Of a DNA stretch of 18,093 nucleotides, positions 6,314-14,307 are shown piece after piece. Origin of the DNA: Legionellaceae bacterium (GTDB lineage Bacteria; Pseudomonadota; Gammaproteobacteria; Legionellales; Legionellaceae); assembly GCA_030696465.1 (NCBI GenBank), contig JAUYSE010000059.1, positions 1-18,093 of the forward strand. The letters run 5' to 3'. How positions within the stretch are numbered: the first letter of the stretch is position 1; every line of letters begins with the position of its first letter. The notes below the pieces were generated by a model. It worked only from the letters and a program-made list of their open reading frames with translations. It was not told the origin of the DNA and did not search any database. A program made the position numbers and the translations under genes.

Positions 6314-7675
6314 TTAACGTCTTATTCCTAAATTAAAATAGTCAAAAGTTGCCGTATTCAAATTATCAGTATATACAGACTCATCTGGCTTTATTTTAGA
6401 ACATATATAAATCACATTACTCGAAACTACATTAAAGTTCAGAGGCACAATCACGCAATGACTAAATACACTATGCACTGTATTATCCCAGCGTTGAGAA
6501 AAAACATCCTGAAACAGTGGATGGGCGATTACATTTATAATTAATAAACCATTGGAATGCAGATGATTTGATAATTGTTGAAAATACTCTCTCGTTAAAA
6601 GCGACGGCGGTATCGCCATTTTATGACTATACACATCCGAAATAATGACATCATATAAAGTATGCTTACTATTTAAAAATTGCCTGGCATCTTGCGCGAT
6701 AAATTCGCCATTGATAGGCTGCTTGAGAAAATATTTTTCTGCTAAAGGCTTAATAGTGGGATCAATATCGACATAAGTGACTCGATTATGATTGGTCCCC
6801 GCCGCGGTCAGAGAAAATCCCCCTGAGCCGAGAATCAAAATATCTTTATTATTTAAACCCAACTGTTTAAATAATACATCCCGAATGAATTCACCATAAG
6901 CAAAGATATGTTGATCCGACGTCATTCCGGAACTATTCGATTCATTAATTCTGAACACCCTATGTTTAGGGGTTTGTACAATTTGATAATTACCATAATT
7001 ATTGCTGGCCACAAAGAGCTTCTGTTCTGTAGTAACATTCAAGTTTTTAATGGGAATTAATATCAATCCCAGTAATAACATTTGCCAACTTAAGCATTTA
7101 TTATAAAGCTGTACCCCTGCCGCCAAAATAAATAATAAGCCCGCATTAATAACAACGGTCCATGCCACACCTAAATACTGAAAAAAGATTAAGGACGTAA
7201 CAATGGCGCCCAAAAAAGAACCCACCGTACTCAAAAATAGTGCACTACCACTAATGCTAGCGACCCCTTTTTCTTGACTAAATAGTGTAGTGGTTAAAGG
7301 AACGGTTTGCCCTAACCAATACACGATAGGAGCTAAGACTAAAAGTAAATATAAGCATAAACTCAGGATTAAAGGTACCGAAAAGTAAACCACCACGACT
7401 TGAAAAAAGAGCGCGATAAATAAATAACTTAATCCACAGCCAATCCATAACATACTCAATAAAAAATTACGGCTCAAACACTGAAAAACGTTACGCCGAT
7501 TGATACCTCCGCGCCAATAACCCAATGCCAGAAATAACAAGAAAATACCGATAATGATGCTGGTGATAACCACACTATTTCCATAAAAGGGAATTAATTG
7601 TCTTATGGTTAGGATTTCAACCGAGATCGTGATGAATCCTTCTAAGAGAAGAATGGCTAGTAAGAGAACTAACAT
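6314..7675 (-). CDS. Membrane-anchored spermidine synthase-like protein
   Basis: 453 residues. Residues 1-210 hold about seven hydrophobic helices (for example 2-24, 34-55, 70-98, 99-122, 141-170, 172-190, 197-209). Residues ~220-430 are a cytoplasmic Rossmann-type domain of the spermidine synthase family: a beta-hairpin entry (NNYGNYQIVQTPKHRVFRIN), the nucleotide loop ILGSGGFSLT (281-290), YVDIDP (301-306), QDARQF (328-333) and YDVIISDVYSH (341-351). Genuine aminopropyltransferases have GGGDG and DSTDP-like motifs. Here they are GSGGF and DVYSH, so polyamine formation is uncertain; the fold could serve another S-adenosyl substrate. The combination is a known architecture of bacterial fused membrane/spermidine synthase proteins. 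No good Shine-Dalgarno precedes the ATG at 7675, but a promoter does. It is divergent from recG. Confidence 0.88.
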   Translation of the reverse strand: MLVLLLAILLLEGFITISVEILTIRQLIPFYGNSVVITSIIIGIFLLFLALGYWRGGINRRNVFQCLSRNFLLSMLWIGCGLSYLFIALFFQVVVVYFSVPLILSLCLYLLLVLAPIVYWLGQTVPLTTTLFSQEKGVASISGSALFLSTVGSFLGAIVTSLIFFQYLGVAWTVVINAGLLFILAAGVQLYNKCLSWQMLLLGLILIPIKNLNVTTEQKLFVASNNYGNYQIVQTPKHRVFRINESNSSGMTSDQHIFAYGEFIRDVLFKQLGLNNKDILILGSGGFSLTAAGTNHNRVTYVDIDPTIKPLAEKYFLKQPINGEFIAQDARQFLNSKHTLYDVIISDVYSHKMAIPPSLLTREYFQQLSNHLHSNGLLIINVIAHPLFQDVFSQRWDNTVHSVFSHCVIVPLNFNVVSSNVIYICSKIKPDESVYTDNLNTATFDYFNLGIRR

Positions 7676-7702
7676 GAGAATCTATTTAACAAACAATCAT
7701 TC

Positions 7703-7732
7703 ATTATAAGATGAGGATACGAAACTCCGCAA
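7703..7732 (-). promoter_or_regulatory. Predicted sigma-70 promoter of the spermidine synthase-like gene
   Basis: On the minus strand TTGCGG (7732-7727) and a perfect TATAAT (7708-7703) are 18 bases apart. The transcript would begin near 7696, about 20 bases before the ATG at 7675. Confidence 0.5.
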
Positions 7733-7735
7733 CAC

Positions 7736-7765
7736 TTGTATTCCAAAAGATTTAACACATACAAT
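7736..7765 (+). promoter_or_regulatory. Predicted sigma-70 promoter of recG
   Basis: TTGTAT (7736-7741) and TACAAT (7760-7765) lie 18 bases apart, with a likely transcript start near 7772 and a 26-base leader. It is placed back-to-back with the promoter of the divergent gene. The support is consensus resemblance only. Confidence 0.4.
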
Positions 7766-7797
7766 ATGCATGTCTAAACTTACCTTGTCGATATGCC

Positions 7798-9867
7798 ATG
7801 TTACAACAAGCTTGCGAGACACTTTCGGGAATAGGTCCTGCTCGAGCTAAATTGATGGCTCGCTGTGGCATACACTCTTTGCGAGATTTACTGTTCCACC
7901 TCCCTTATCGCTATCAAGATAAACGACATATTAGCGCTATCCAAGATCTGCGTCTGGGTGATTGGGCGGTGATTATAGGGACCATTATTCGAGTAGAAAA
8001 ACCGCCGCGACAACGAGCATCCTTACAATGCTTGGTTGAAGACGGCTCCGGGACCCTCCGCCTGCACTTTTTTCATATGAATCCACATCAAGAAAAATCT
8101 CTGCAGGAAGGACAACGTTTATATATTTTTGGAGAAGTCCGTCACAGTCGGCAACATATCCCTGAAATGATCCACCCAGAATATAAACAAGTACCCCATC
8201 ACGGTGCCGTCCCAGTTGAAGAGACGCTTACCCCTATTTATTCGACGACCCAGGGATTAAGTCAACAAACGCTAAGGAACGCCATTCGATCCTTGCTACA
8301 GCAACACCATGAACCTCTACAGGCGCTCGAATGGATGTCTATCAACGAACTACAGCATTTTAAATTTCCCACCCTCTCTACTGCGCTAACAGAACTCCAT
8401 TTTCCAAAAGAAGGATGCGCCTCCGAAAAAAATACTTCATACACTTTACCTGCTTTACAACGACTCGCCTTTGAAGAGTTACTAGCACAACACATCGCGA
8501 TGTCTAAAGCTCGTCGCCAAAGAATAGCGCTTCCGGCGCCTTGTTTTACGATGGATCCCTCGATACAACAACGTTTTTTAGAACAACTCCCATTCACGCC
8601 CACACAAGGACAACTACAAATAAGCCAAGAAATCTCCCAAGATTTTAGCTTAACCTACCCTATGTTGCGTTTGGTGCAAGGGGATGTGGGTTCCGGAAAA
8701 ACACTTATTGCTGCACTGGCTGCTTTGCAAGCCTTACACAATGGTTACCAAGTTGCCTTCATGGCACCGACAGATCTGCTCACAGAACAGCACGCTCAAA
8801 CTCTCGCTCGATGGTTTACTCCTTTAGGATGGCCCCCATTGCGTTTAAGTGGCCACCTAAGCACTGCACACAAAAAAGAAATCTACGCGGCAATTTCTGG
8901 TACAGAACCAGTCCTGTTGGTTGGTACGCATGCCCTGTTTCAAAAAGACGTTCAATTTGGAAAACTAGGACTCATCATTATCGATGAACAACACCGATTT
9001 GGCGTAGAGCAACGCGCGCTTTTATTACAAAAAGGTCAGCAAGAAACGCCGCATCAACTGGTCATGACCGCCACTCCTATTCCACGCACCTTGGCCATGA
9101 CACAATATTCACATTTTGATATTTCTATTCTCAAAGAGCGTCCTCAAGGTAGGCAGGCCATTATCACTGCTGTCATGCCCGATAATAAACGAGAGCCTAT
9201 CATCGATAAATTACGTACTGCGTTTACCGAAGGAAAACAAGCCTATTGGGTCTGTCCTCTCATAGAAATCTCCGAAAAACTAGATGCCGTGGCCGCCACT
9301 CAAACCGCCGAGCAACTCCAGCAATCACTTCCAAAAGCACGTATAGGATTAATACATGGACGCATGAATCCTCTTGAAAAAGAAGCCATCATGCATGCAT
9401 TTCAAACACACAATATTGATATTTTAGTGGCCACTACCGTCATAGAGGTGGGGGTGGATGTTCCCAATGCCAGTATTATGATTATTGAAAATGCGGAGCG
9501 CCTTGGTCTTGCGCAACTGCACCAACTTCGAGGACGTGTCGGAAGAGGTCAGCAACGTTCCTACTGTATCTTACTCTATCAAGCCCCTCTCTCCGCCCTA
9601 GGAATCGCCCGACTAGATACGCTTCGACACACAGAAGATGGCTTTCTTATTGCCGAAAAAGACTTAGAACTCCGCGGCGCAGGAGAGTTTCTCGGTACCC
9701 AACAAACTGGGGACCAAAATTTTAAACTGGTGCAATTTCCGCGAGACCACCCACTTATTGAGCCAGTCCAAAAAGTTGTCTCTCACTTACTGATGCATCA
9801 TTCCGATCTTGCAGAAAAAATCATGTTACAATGGTTCGGACAACAGAAACAGTGGTTACAAAGCTAG
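7798..9867 (+). CDS. recG: ATP-dependent DNA helicase RecG
   Basis: Superfamily 2 helicase that remodels stalled replication forks, Holliday junctions and R-loops. 689 residues; E. coli RecG is 693. The N-terminal wedge/OB region carries the conserved GIGPARAKLMARCGI and LPYRYQDKR segments, and the OB fold follows (residues ~60-150). The helicase core shows Walker A GDVGSGKT (about 297-304), DEQHRFGVEQR (from about 396), TATPIPRTLAMT (about 424), and C-terminal motifs VIEVGVDVPNA and QLRGRVGRG (about 577). The downstream TRG wedge-like region (EKDLELRGAGEFLGTQQTG) is intact. The ATG at 7798 has no recognisable Shine-Dalgarno sequence, so expression may be low or leader-dependent. In E. coli recG sits with spoT and trmH; here it is followed nine bases later by a tyrosine recombinase gene. 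Confidence 0.98.
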   Translation: MLQQACETLSGIGPARAKLMARCGIHSLRDLLFHLPYRYQDKRHISAIQDLRLGDWAVIIGTIIRVEKPPRQRASLQCLVEDGSGTLRLHFFHMNPHQEKSLQEGQRLYIFGEVRHSRQHIPEMIHPEYKQVPHHGAVPVEETLTPIYSTTQGLSQQTLRNAIRSLLQQHHEPLQALEWMSINELQHFKFPTLSTALTELHFPKEGCASEKNTSYTLPALQRLAFEELLAQHIAMSKARRQRIALPAPCFTMDPSIQQRFLEQLPFTPTQGQLQISQEISQDFSLTYPMLRLVQGDVGSGKTLIAALAALQALHNGYQVAFMAPTDLLTEQHAQTLARWFTPLGWPPLRLSGHLSTAHKKEIYAAISGTEPVLLVGTHALFQKDVQFGKLGLIIIDEQHRFGVEQRALLLQKGQQETPHQLVMTATPIPRTLAMTQYSHFDISILKERPQGRQAIITAVMPDNKREPIIDKLRTAFTEGKQAYWVCPLIEISEKLDAVAATQTAEQLQQSLPKARIGLIHGRMNPLEKEAIMHAFQTHNIDILVATTVIEVGVDVPNASIMIIENAERLGLAQLHQLRGRVGRGQQRSYCILLYQAPLSALGIARLDTLRHTEDGFLIAEKDLELRGAGEFLGTQQTGDQNFKLVQFPRDHPLIEPVQKVVSHLLMHHSDLAEKIMLQWFGQQKQWLQS

Positions 9868-9875
9868 GAAAAAAA

Positions 9876-11105
9876 ATGACTTTGCCCTTGCCATGCCCCT
9901 TATTTGACAATTTAGAACATCTACATTTACAGCAATGGGGTACGCAACATACTATGCTGGATCCACGGTTTCAGGCAGACTTTGAACGTAGCTTTTCTTT
10001 TTTAAAAAGCTATACTGGCAGCCAAGGCACCTTTAACAGTTATCGTCGAGAAGTCGAGCGCTTACTCCAGTGGGCCTGGCGTATTCAAAATAAAATTTTA
10101 CCCGAATTACGACGCGAAGACATTGAAGCATTTATCCGTTTTTGTCAAAATCCACCTAAAACTTGGATCGGTACTTGTAAACAACCTCGATTTTTAAATA
10201 GGGATGAAGAAAGGTGCCCCAATCCGGCATGGCGACCCTTTATTGCAACACTCTCGAAAACTGCGCGCAAACAAGGCCAAGACCCTAGCGTCCAAAATTT
10301 TTATCTTTCTCAAGGCAGTCTACAAGAAGTTTTCGCCATCTTAAGCACTTTTTTTCAATTTCTCATCTCGGAGGAATATGTTTTAAGTAACCCTGTGGCA
10401 CTCATTCGACAAAAAAGTAAATTTCTGCAGAAACGACAAGACCTCGCGCCCATCCGTAGACTCAGCCTCACTCAATGGCATACTGTCTTAGATATTACGG
10501 ATGCGCTGGCGCAGCAAAACCCGCAGCAACATGAACGCACCTATTTCATGCTCAACTTACTTTTTAGCTTATATTTACGTATTTCAGAGCTCACCGCCAG
10601 TAAGCGGCATACGCCTCTTATGAATGACTTTTCTAAAGATACTCAGGGTAATTGGTGGTTTACCACGATAGGGAAAGGCAATAAAACTCGACAAATTGCG
10701 GTTAGTGATGACTTATTAAAAAGTCTTATTCGTTATAGAACTTTTTTACAACTTCCCCCTCTCCCCTCCAATGCAGATACAACCCTTTTAATCCCGAAGC
10801 TCCGCGGCAAAGGTCCCGTAACCGACACGGCCGGTGTACGCCGACTCATTCAACGCTGTTTTGATCTTGCCGAAAACCAACTCCGAGCTCAAGGTAAAAC
10901 CGAAGAAGCAGATAATCTTAGCGCAGCTACTGTACACTGGCTGCGTCATACCGGGATATCAGAAGATGTCAAAATTCGCCCAAGAGAGCATGTACGCGAT
11001 GATGCCGGTCATGCCTCCAGTGCCACTACCGACCGATACATTGACGTGGAGCGCCTTGCGCGGCATGCCAGTGCTAAAAAGAAAGCGGTGCGTACGCCAG
11101 AATAA
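9876..11105 (+). CDS. Tyrosine-type site-specific recombinase (XerC/XerD-like integrase)
   Basis: DNA strand-exchange enzyme acting through a covalent 3'-phosphotyrosine. 409 residues from the ATG at 9876, which has AGGA six bases upstream. Longer readings starting at 9831 would overlap recG and are not needed. An N-terminal SAM-like core-binding domain (about 35-175, RSFSFLKSYTGSQGTFNSYRREVERLLQWA in parts) precedes the catalytic domain. All six active-site residues are visible: Arg235 (LYLRISEL), Lys267 (GKGNK), His354 and Arg357 (HWLRH), His379 (AGH) and Tyr388 (DRY). The REHVRDDAGHAS segment is typical of a chromosomal gammaproteobacterial group. Nine bases after the recG stop, it is likely co-transcribed and translationally coupled. 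No phage, ICE or att repeats are seen nearby, so a housekeeping or orphan role is possible. The target is unknown. Confidence 0.92.
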   Translation: MTLPLPCPLFDNLEHLHLQQWGTQHTMLDPRFQADFERSFSFLKSYTGSQGTFNSYRREVERLLQWAWRIQNKILPELRREDIEAFIRFCQNPPKTWIGTCKQPRFLNRDEERCPNPAWRPFIATLSKTARKQGQDPSVQNFYLSQGSLQEVFAILSTFFQFLISEEYVLSNPVALIRQKSKFLQKRQDLAPIRRLSLTQWHTVLDITDALAQQNPQQHERTYFMLNLLFSLYLRISELTASKRHTPLMNDFSKDTQGNWWFTTIGKGNKTRQIAVSDDLLKSLIRYRTFLQLPPLPSNADTTLLIPKLRGKGPVTDTAGVRRLIQRCFDLAENQLRAQGKTEEADNLSAATVHWLRHTGISEDVKIRPREHVRDDAGHASSATTDRYIDVERLARHASAKKKAVRTPE

Positions 11106-11117
11106 GTAATCCTGGGG

Positions 11118-12191
11118 CTACGACTCATCCACTCCATGTTGCGCATCCCCAAAATGTAAGCGCTTGTAATCCACCGATTGCATTTCTTGCAACCGACTAA
11201 CACTCCGTTGATAAAGACCCTGTGTAGAGGGAAAAATTTCGAGTAAAGGAACCGCCGCTGAAAAAGTAAGATGGATACGTTTATCGTATAAAACATCAAT
11301 TAAATACATAAACAATAATGCGGGCGTGTGACTTTCTTCGGTCAGCGCCGGGACATCACTTAAAAAAAGGTGCGTCAGCGTATCCGCTAACTCCAGGTAA
11401 TCTAAAATACTACGCGGCACACTACAGAGCACTGGGAAAGTAAACCAAGCGGCACCTTTCCCGCGTGCAACAAAAGGAATATCTCGATGTTGAACCATCA
11501 TAGTTCCTTGATATTGTACATCTAAAACGTTTTTCTCAAATTGTTGCCGCATGGCGGCATCCGTAGCGGCACCCAAAGGGGTATAAAAAGCCGCCGGAAA
11601 GGGAGCATGTCCTTCTCGATAATCCACACGTTTAGGAAGCTCATGTACAGTGGTATGCGCGTAAATCCAATCAATGGTTGGTAAAAAGCGCTCACGATGC
11701 AATCCGTTCCGATATAAATCATCTGGTTTTATATTTGACGTCATTACAAAAACAACGCCGGCTTGAAATAAACTTCCTAACAAGTCGCTCAGCATCGTGG
11801 CACAGGCAACATCCTCCACAAAAAATTCATCTAAACATAATAATCGAGTGGTTTTCACAAAGTTTTTCGCAATAACCGCTAAGGGATTAGCGCGCCCTTG
11901 GCATTGCCGTAATGCGGTATCAATTTCCTGCATAAATGCATGAAAATGCAATCGCCGTTTTTCCACAATGGGAGTAGTTTGAAATAAAATATCCAACAAA
12001 AATGTTTTCCCTACCCCAACTGCACCATATAAATAGACTCCGCGAATGCGTGGCTTTCTTTGCCACCAGTGCACTTTTTGTAACAATTCCTTTTGGATGT
12101 CGACCAGTAAAGGCAGCGCTTGCCGTTGCCCAGGATCCTCTTGAATCACCCCCTCCTTCACCGCCTTAGCATATGCTATCTCAAGCAACAT
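11118..12191 (-). CDS. zapE: Cell division protein ZapE (AFG1-like AAA+ ATPase)
   Basis: AAA+ ATPase of the AFG1/LACE1 family. In E. coli it associates with the Z-ring and helps late constriction, notably under stress or low oxygen. The family is 350-400 residues; this one is 357. Walker A is GAVGVGKT (56-63). Walker B is LLCLDEF (117-123), followed by FVEDVACA. The sensor-like TSN lies at 151-153 within TSNIKPDDLYRNGLHRERFLP, a strong family signature. The ATG at 12191 has GGAG seven bases upstream. It is convergent with the recombinase gene (12 bases between the stops) and divergent from kup. No terminator is evident in that short gap. Confidence 0.95.
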   Translation of the reverse strand: MLLEIAYAKAVKEGVIQEDPGQRQALPLLVDIQKELLQKVHWWQRKPRIRGVYLYGAVGVGKTFLLDILFQTTPIVEKRRLHFHAFMQEIDTALRQCQGRANPLAVIAKNFVKTTRLLCLDEFFVEDVACATMLSDLLGSLFQAGVVFVMTSNIKPDDLYRNGLHRERFLPTIDWIYAHTTVHELPKRVDYREGHAPFPAAFYTPLGAATDAAMRQQFEKNVLDVQYQGTMMVQHRDIPFVARGKGAAWFTFPVLCSVPRSILDYLELADTLTHLFLSDVPALTEESHTPALLFMYLIDVLYDKRIHLTFSAAVPLLEIFPSTQGLYQRSVSRLQEMQSVDYKRLHFGDAQHGVDES

Positions 12192-12239
12192 CCACTGACT
12201 CCAACATGAAATTTTTAAAAATATCTCGGATAAAACCCT

Positions 12240-12275
12240 CTATGCTATGCTATATTATTTCAGTTGATCTATAAT
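12240..12275 (+). promoter_or_regulatory. Candidate kup promoter region with TATGC direct repeat
   Basis: The zapE-kup divergent gap is AT-rich. It holds CTATG repeated twice (12240-12249) running into TATATT (12251-12256), and a perfect TATAAT at 12270-12275. No acceptable -35 was found at 16-18 bases for either -10, so the promoter is only suggested. Divergent zapE transcription must start in the same gap. Confidence 0.3.
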
Positions 12276-12298
12276 TATTTTATTTTTAAGGCTAAAAA

Positions 12299-14179
12299 TT
12301 GAGATTGCACAAAAAAAATCCCAGTTATCTTGCGCTGTCCGCATTAGGGGTAGTATTTGGTGACATTGGTACAAGCCCTCTCTATGCTTTGCGCGAAACC
12401 TTAGGTGGACTCGCTGTAAATCTCAACGATATTCTTGGCATTCTCTCTCTGATATTTTGGACACTCATTTTAATTGTTTCCGTCAAATATTTAATTGTTA
12501 TTTTTCGCGCAGACAACGACGGAGAGGGCGGGATTCTAGCCTTACTGGCTTTGTTACAGCAAAATAAATCTAAACATGCCACTTTATTTTATATTATTGC
12601 TATTTTTGGGGCGGGCGCTATTGTCGGCGATGGGATGATAACTCCGGCCATCTCTGTAGTCGGTGCTATAGATGGCTTGCGCGTTATACTCCCAAGTTTT
12701 GAGCACCTGATATTACCAATATCCTCCCTTATCCTCATTGGGCTGTTTATGGCTCAGTCACACGGGAGTGGCCATATTGGTGCCGTATTTGGCCCCATTC
12801 TACTCATCTGGTTTCTCGTCATTGGGATACTCGGAATTCCTCCTATCGTAGAAAATCCTAGTATTCTTAAAGCCATCAACCCCTTCTATGCTGTACATTT
12901 TCTCCTCATCATGGGTGCCAAAGGATATTTTTTATTAGGCGGTATTTTTCTGGTGGTGACTGGTGGGGAAGCCCTATATGCCGATATTGGCCATTTTGGA
13001 AAGCGACCCATTCGGCAAAGTTGGTTTTGTGTGGTATTACCCTGCTTAGTCCTTAATTATTTTGGCCAAGGCGCACTCCTTTTAGCACACCCAGAGGCCA
13101 GCGCGAATCCTTTTTACCTATTGGCGCCTCATTGGTTCTTATTCCCCTTACTCATTATTTCTGCACTAGCCACTATTATCGCATCTCAAGCGGTTATTTC
13201 TGCAACTTTCTCCTTAACCAAACAAGCCATAGCATTGGGAATATGCCCCAAACTCCCAATGATTCAAACCTCTAAAGACTACATAGGTCAAATTTATATT
13301 CCACAAATGAACTCGATACTCATGTGCGGCTCTTTGTTTTTAGTATTGTGGTTTCAAAATGTAACCGCTATGTCCCACGCCTACGGTATTGCCGTCAATT
13401 TGAGCATGCTCACCGTCACCTTACTGGTTGCTTATGCTGCCCGACATATTTGGCACTGGACATATTGGTATACTATCCCCGTATTTACGATATTTATTAG
13501 TATCGATATCATTTTCTTTGGTGCCAACCTTCATAAAGTTGAAACGGGGGGATGGCTGCCTATCTGCATTGCATCGCTCATTGCCATTATTATGTTTACT
13601 TGGAAAATGGGGCTAGAACGATTGCAGACCAAGCTACACCAAGAACGCTTACGCGAAGCACATGTAGTACCTAAAGCAATTCCCAATGGGACCCACACTA
13701 CTTCCACTATCAGCAGCGCTATTTTTATTACCGATGTATATGACCGCAATGGCAGCAGTTTTTTACACTTTTTAAAACTGAGTACAACCATCCCTGATCA
13801 CATTATTATTATTGATTGTGTCGTTCAAAAAAAACCTTATATCCATTATTCTCAAAAAGTAGTCGTCGATTACTCCAGTAAAAATATTTGCCACATCACC
13901 TTACATTATGGTTTTATGGAACATATTTCCATCCCAACAACGTTAGAGCTCGCGTCTAAAAAACAATGCCTTCCCTTTAATATTGAATTCGATGCTGTCA
14001 CTTATTGGGTAGAAATCTTAAACGTCGTTGCATCTCGAAATACGCGGACTTTATGGTTTCATTGGCAAGAAAAATTATTCGCTTACCTCATGCGGAACTA
14101 CACAGCAAACTCTAATATTGAATTCTATAAACTCCCTCCCGAACGCACGATTGCTATTGGCACTTATTGTTTTATTTAA
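12299..14179 (+). CDS. kup: Low-affinity potassium transporter Kup
   Basis: Inner-membrane potassium/proton symporter. 626 residues, like E. coli Kup (622). The N-terminal signature GVVFGDIGTSPLYALRE (17-33) is intact, with the Asp22 counterpart used in ion coupling. About twelve hydrophobic helices fill residues 10-440, including GAGAIVGDGMITPAISVVGA and VTGGEALYADIGHFG. A shorter cytoplasmic C-terminal domain follows, ending ERTIAIGTYCFI as in the family. The start is a TTG at 12299 with AAGG seven bases upstream. A second TTG lies two codons on, and no ATG is suitably placed. The TTG start is the odd point and may hold expression down. It is divergent from zapE; the next gene is 128 bases downstream. 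Confidence 0.96.
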   Translation: MRLHKKNPSYLALSALGVVFGDIGTSPLYALRETLGGLAVNLNDILGILSLIFWTLILIVSVKYLIVIFRADNDGEGGILALLALLQQNKSKHATLFYIIAIFGAGAIVGDGMITPAISVVGAIDGLRVILPSFEHLILPISSLILIGLFMAQSHGSGHIGAVFGPILLIWFLVIGILGIPPIVENPSILKAINPFYAVHFLLIMGAKGYFLLGGIFLVVTGGEALYADIGHFGKRPIRQSWFCVVLPCLVLNYFGQGALLLAHPEASANPFYLLAPHWFLFPLLIISALATIIASQAVISATFSLTKQAIALGICPKLPMIQTSKDYIGQIYIPQMNSILMCGSLFLVLWFQNVTAMSHAYGIAVNLSMLTVTLLVAYAARHIWHWTYWYTIPVFTIFISIDIIFFGANLHKVETGGWLPICIASLIAIIMFTWKMGLERLQTKLHQERLREAHVVPKAIPNGTHTTSTISSAIFITDVYDRNGSSFLHFLKLSTTIPDHIIIIDCVVQKKPYIHYSQKVVVDYSSKNICHITLHYGFMEHISIPTTLELASKKQCLPFNIEFDAVTYWVEILNVVASRNTRTLWFHWQEKLFAYLMRNYTANSNIEFYKLPPERTIAIGTYCFI

Positions 14180-14205
14180 AACCCAGGGCTCGGATATAAT
14201 CATAA

Positions 14206-14235
14206 TATGCGTTTTCCCCGATTTAACAACGCATA
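14206..14235. repeat. Inverted repeat after kup
   Basis: TATGCGTT (14206-14213) pairs with AACGCATA (14228-14235) over a 14-base loop, 26 bases past the kup stop. In the plus direction an A-run, not a T-run, follows, so it is not an intrinsic terminator for kup. It could mark a processed 3' end. Confidence 0.4.
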
Positions 14236-14261
14236 AAAAAGATTAAAATACTTTTATAGTG

Positions 14262-14267
14262 TATAAT
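14262..14267 (+). promoter_or_regulatory. Perfect -10 before the orphan membrane protein gene
   Basis: TATAAT at 14262-14267 lies 40 bases ahead of the start codon. No -35 close to TTGACA was found at 16-18 bases. The sequence around it is strongly AT-rich, so this could be chance. Confidence 0.3.
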
Positions 14268-14307
14268 ATATCATCATAATCCATTTATTTCCTCAAAGGT
14301 TCTCACT

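Noticed and set aside
8262..8603. 113-codon minus-strand frame inside recG
   Set aside because: Antisense to conserved RecG sequence; Ser/Cys-rich shadow composition.
9831..9875. Upstream in-frame extension of the recombinase overlapping recG
   Set aside because: Starts from an internal ATG of recG in another frame, has no Shine-Dalgarno, and the ATG at 9876 has a good one.
10834..11299. Short frames across the recombinase/zapE gene ends (10834-11109 plus, 11009-11299 minus)
   Set aside because: Alternative-frame readings of two well-supported genes, without start signals.
14206..14241. Rho-independent terminator after kup
   Set aside because: The hairpin is followed by an A-run rather than a T-run on the plus strand and the stem is not GC-rich; kept only as an inverted repeat.
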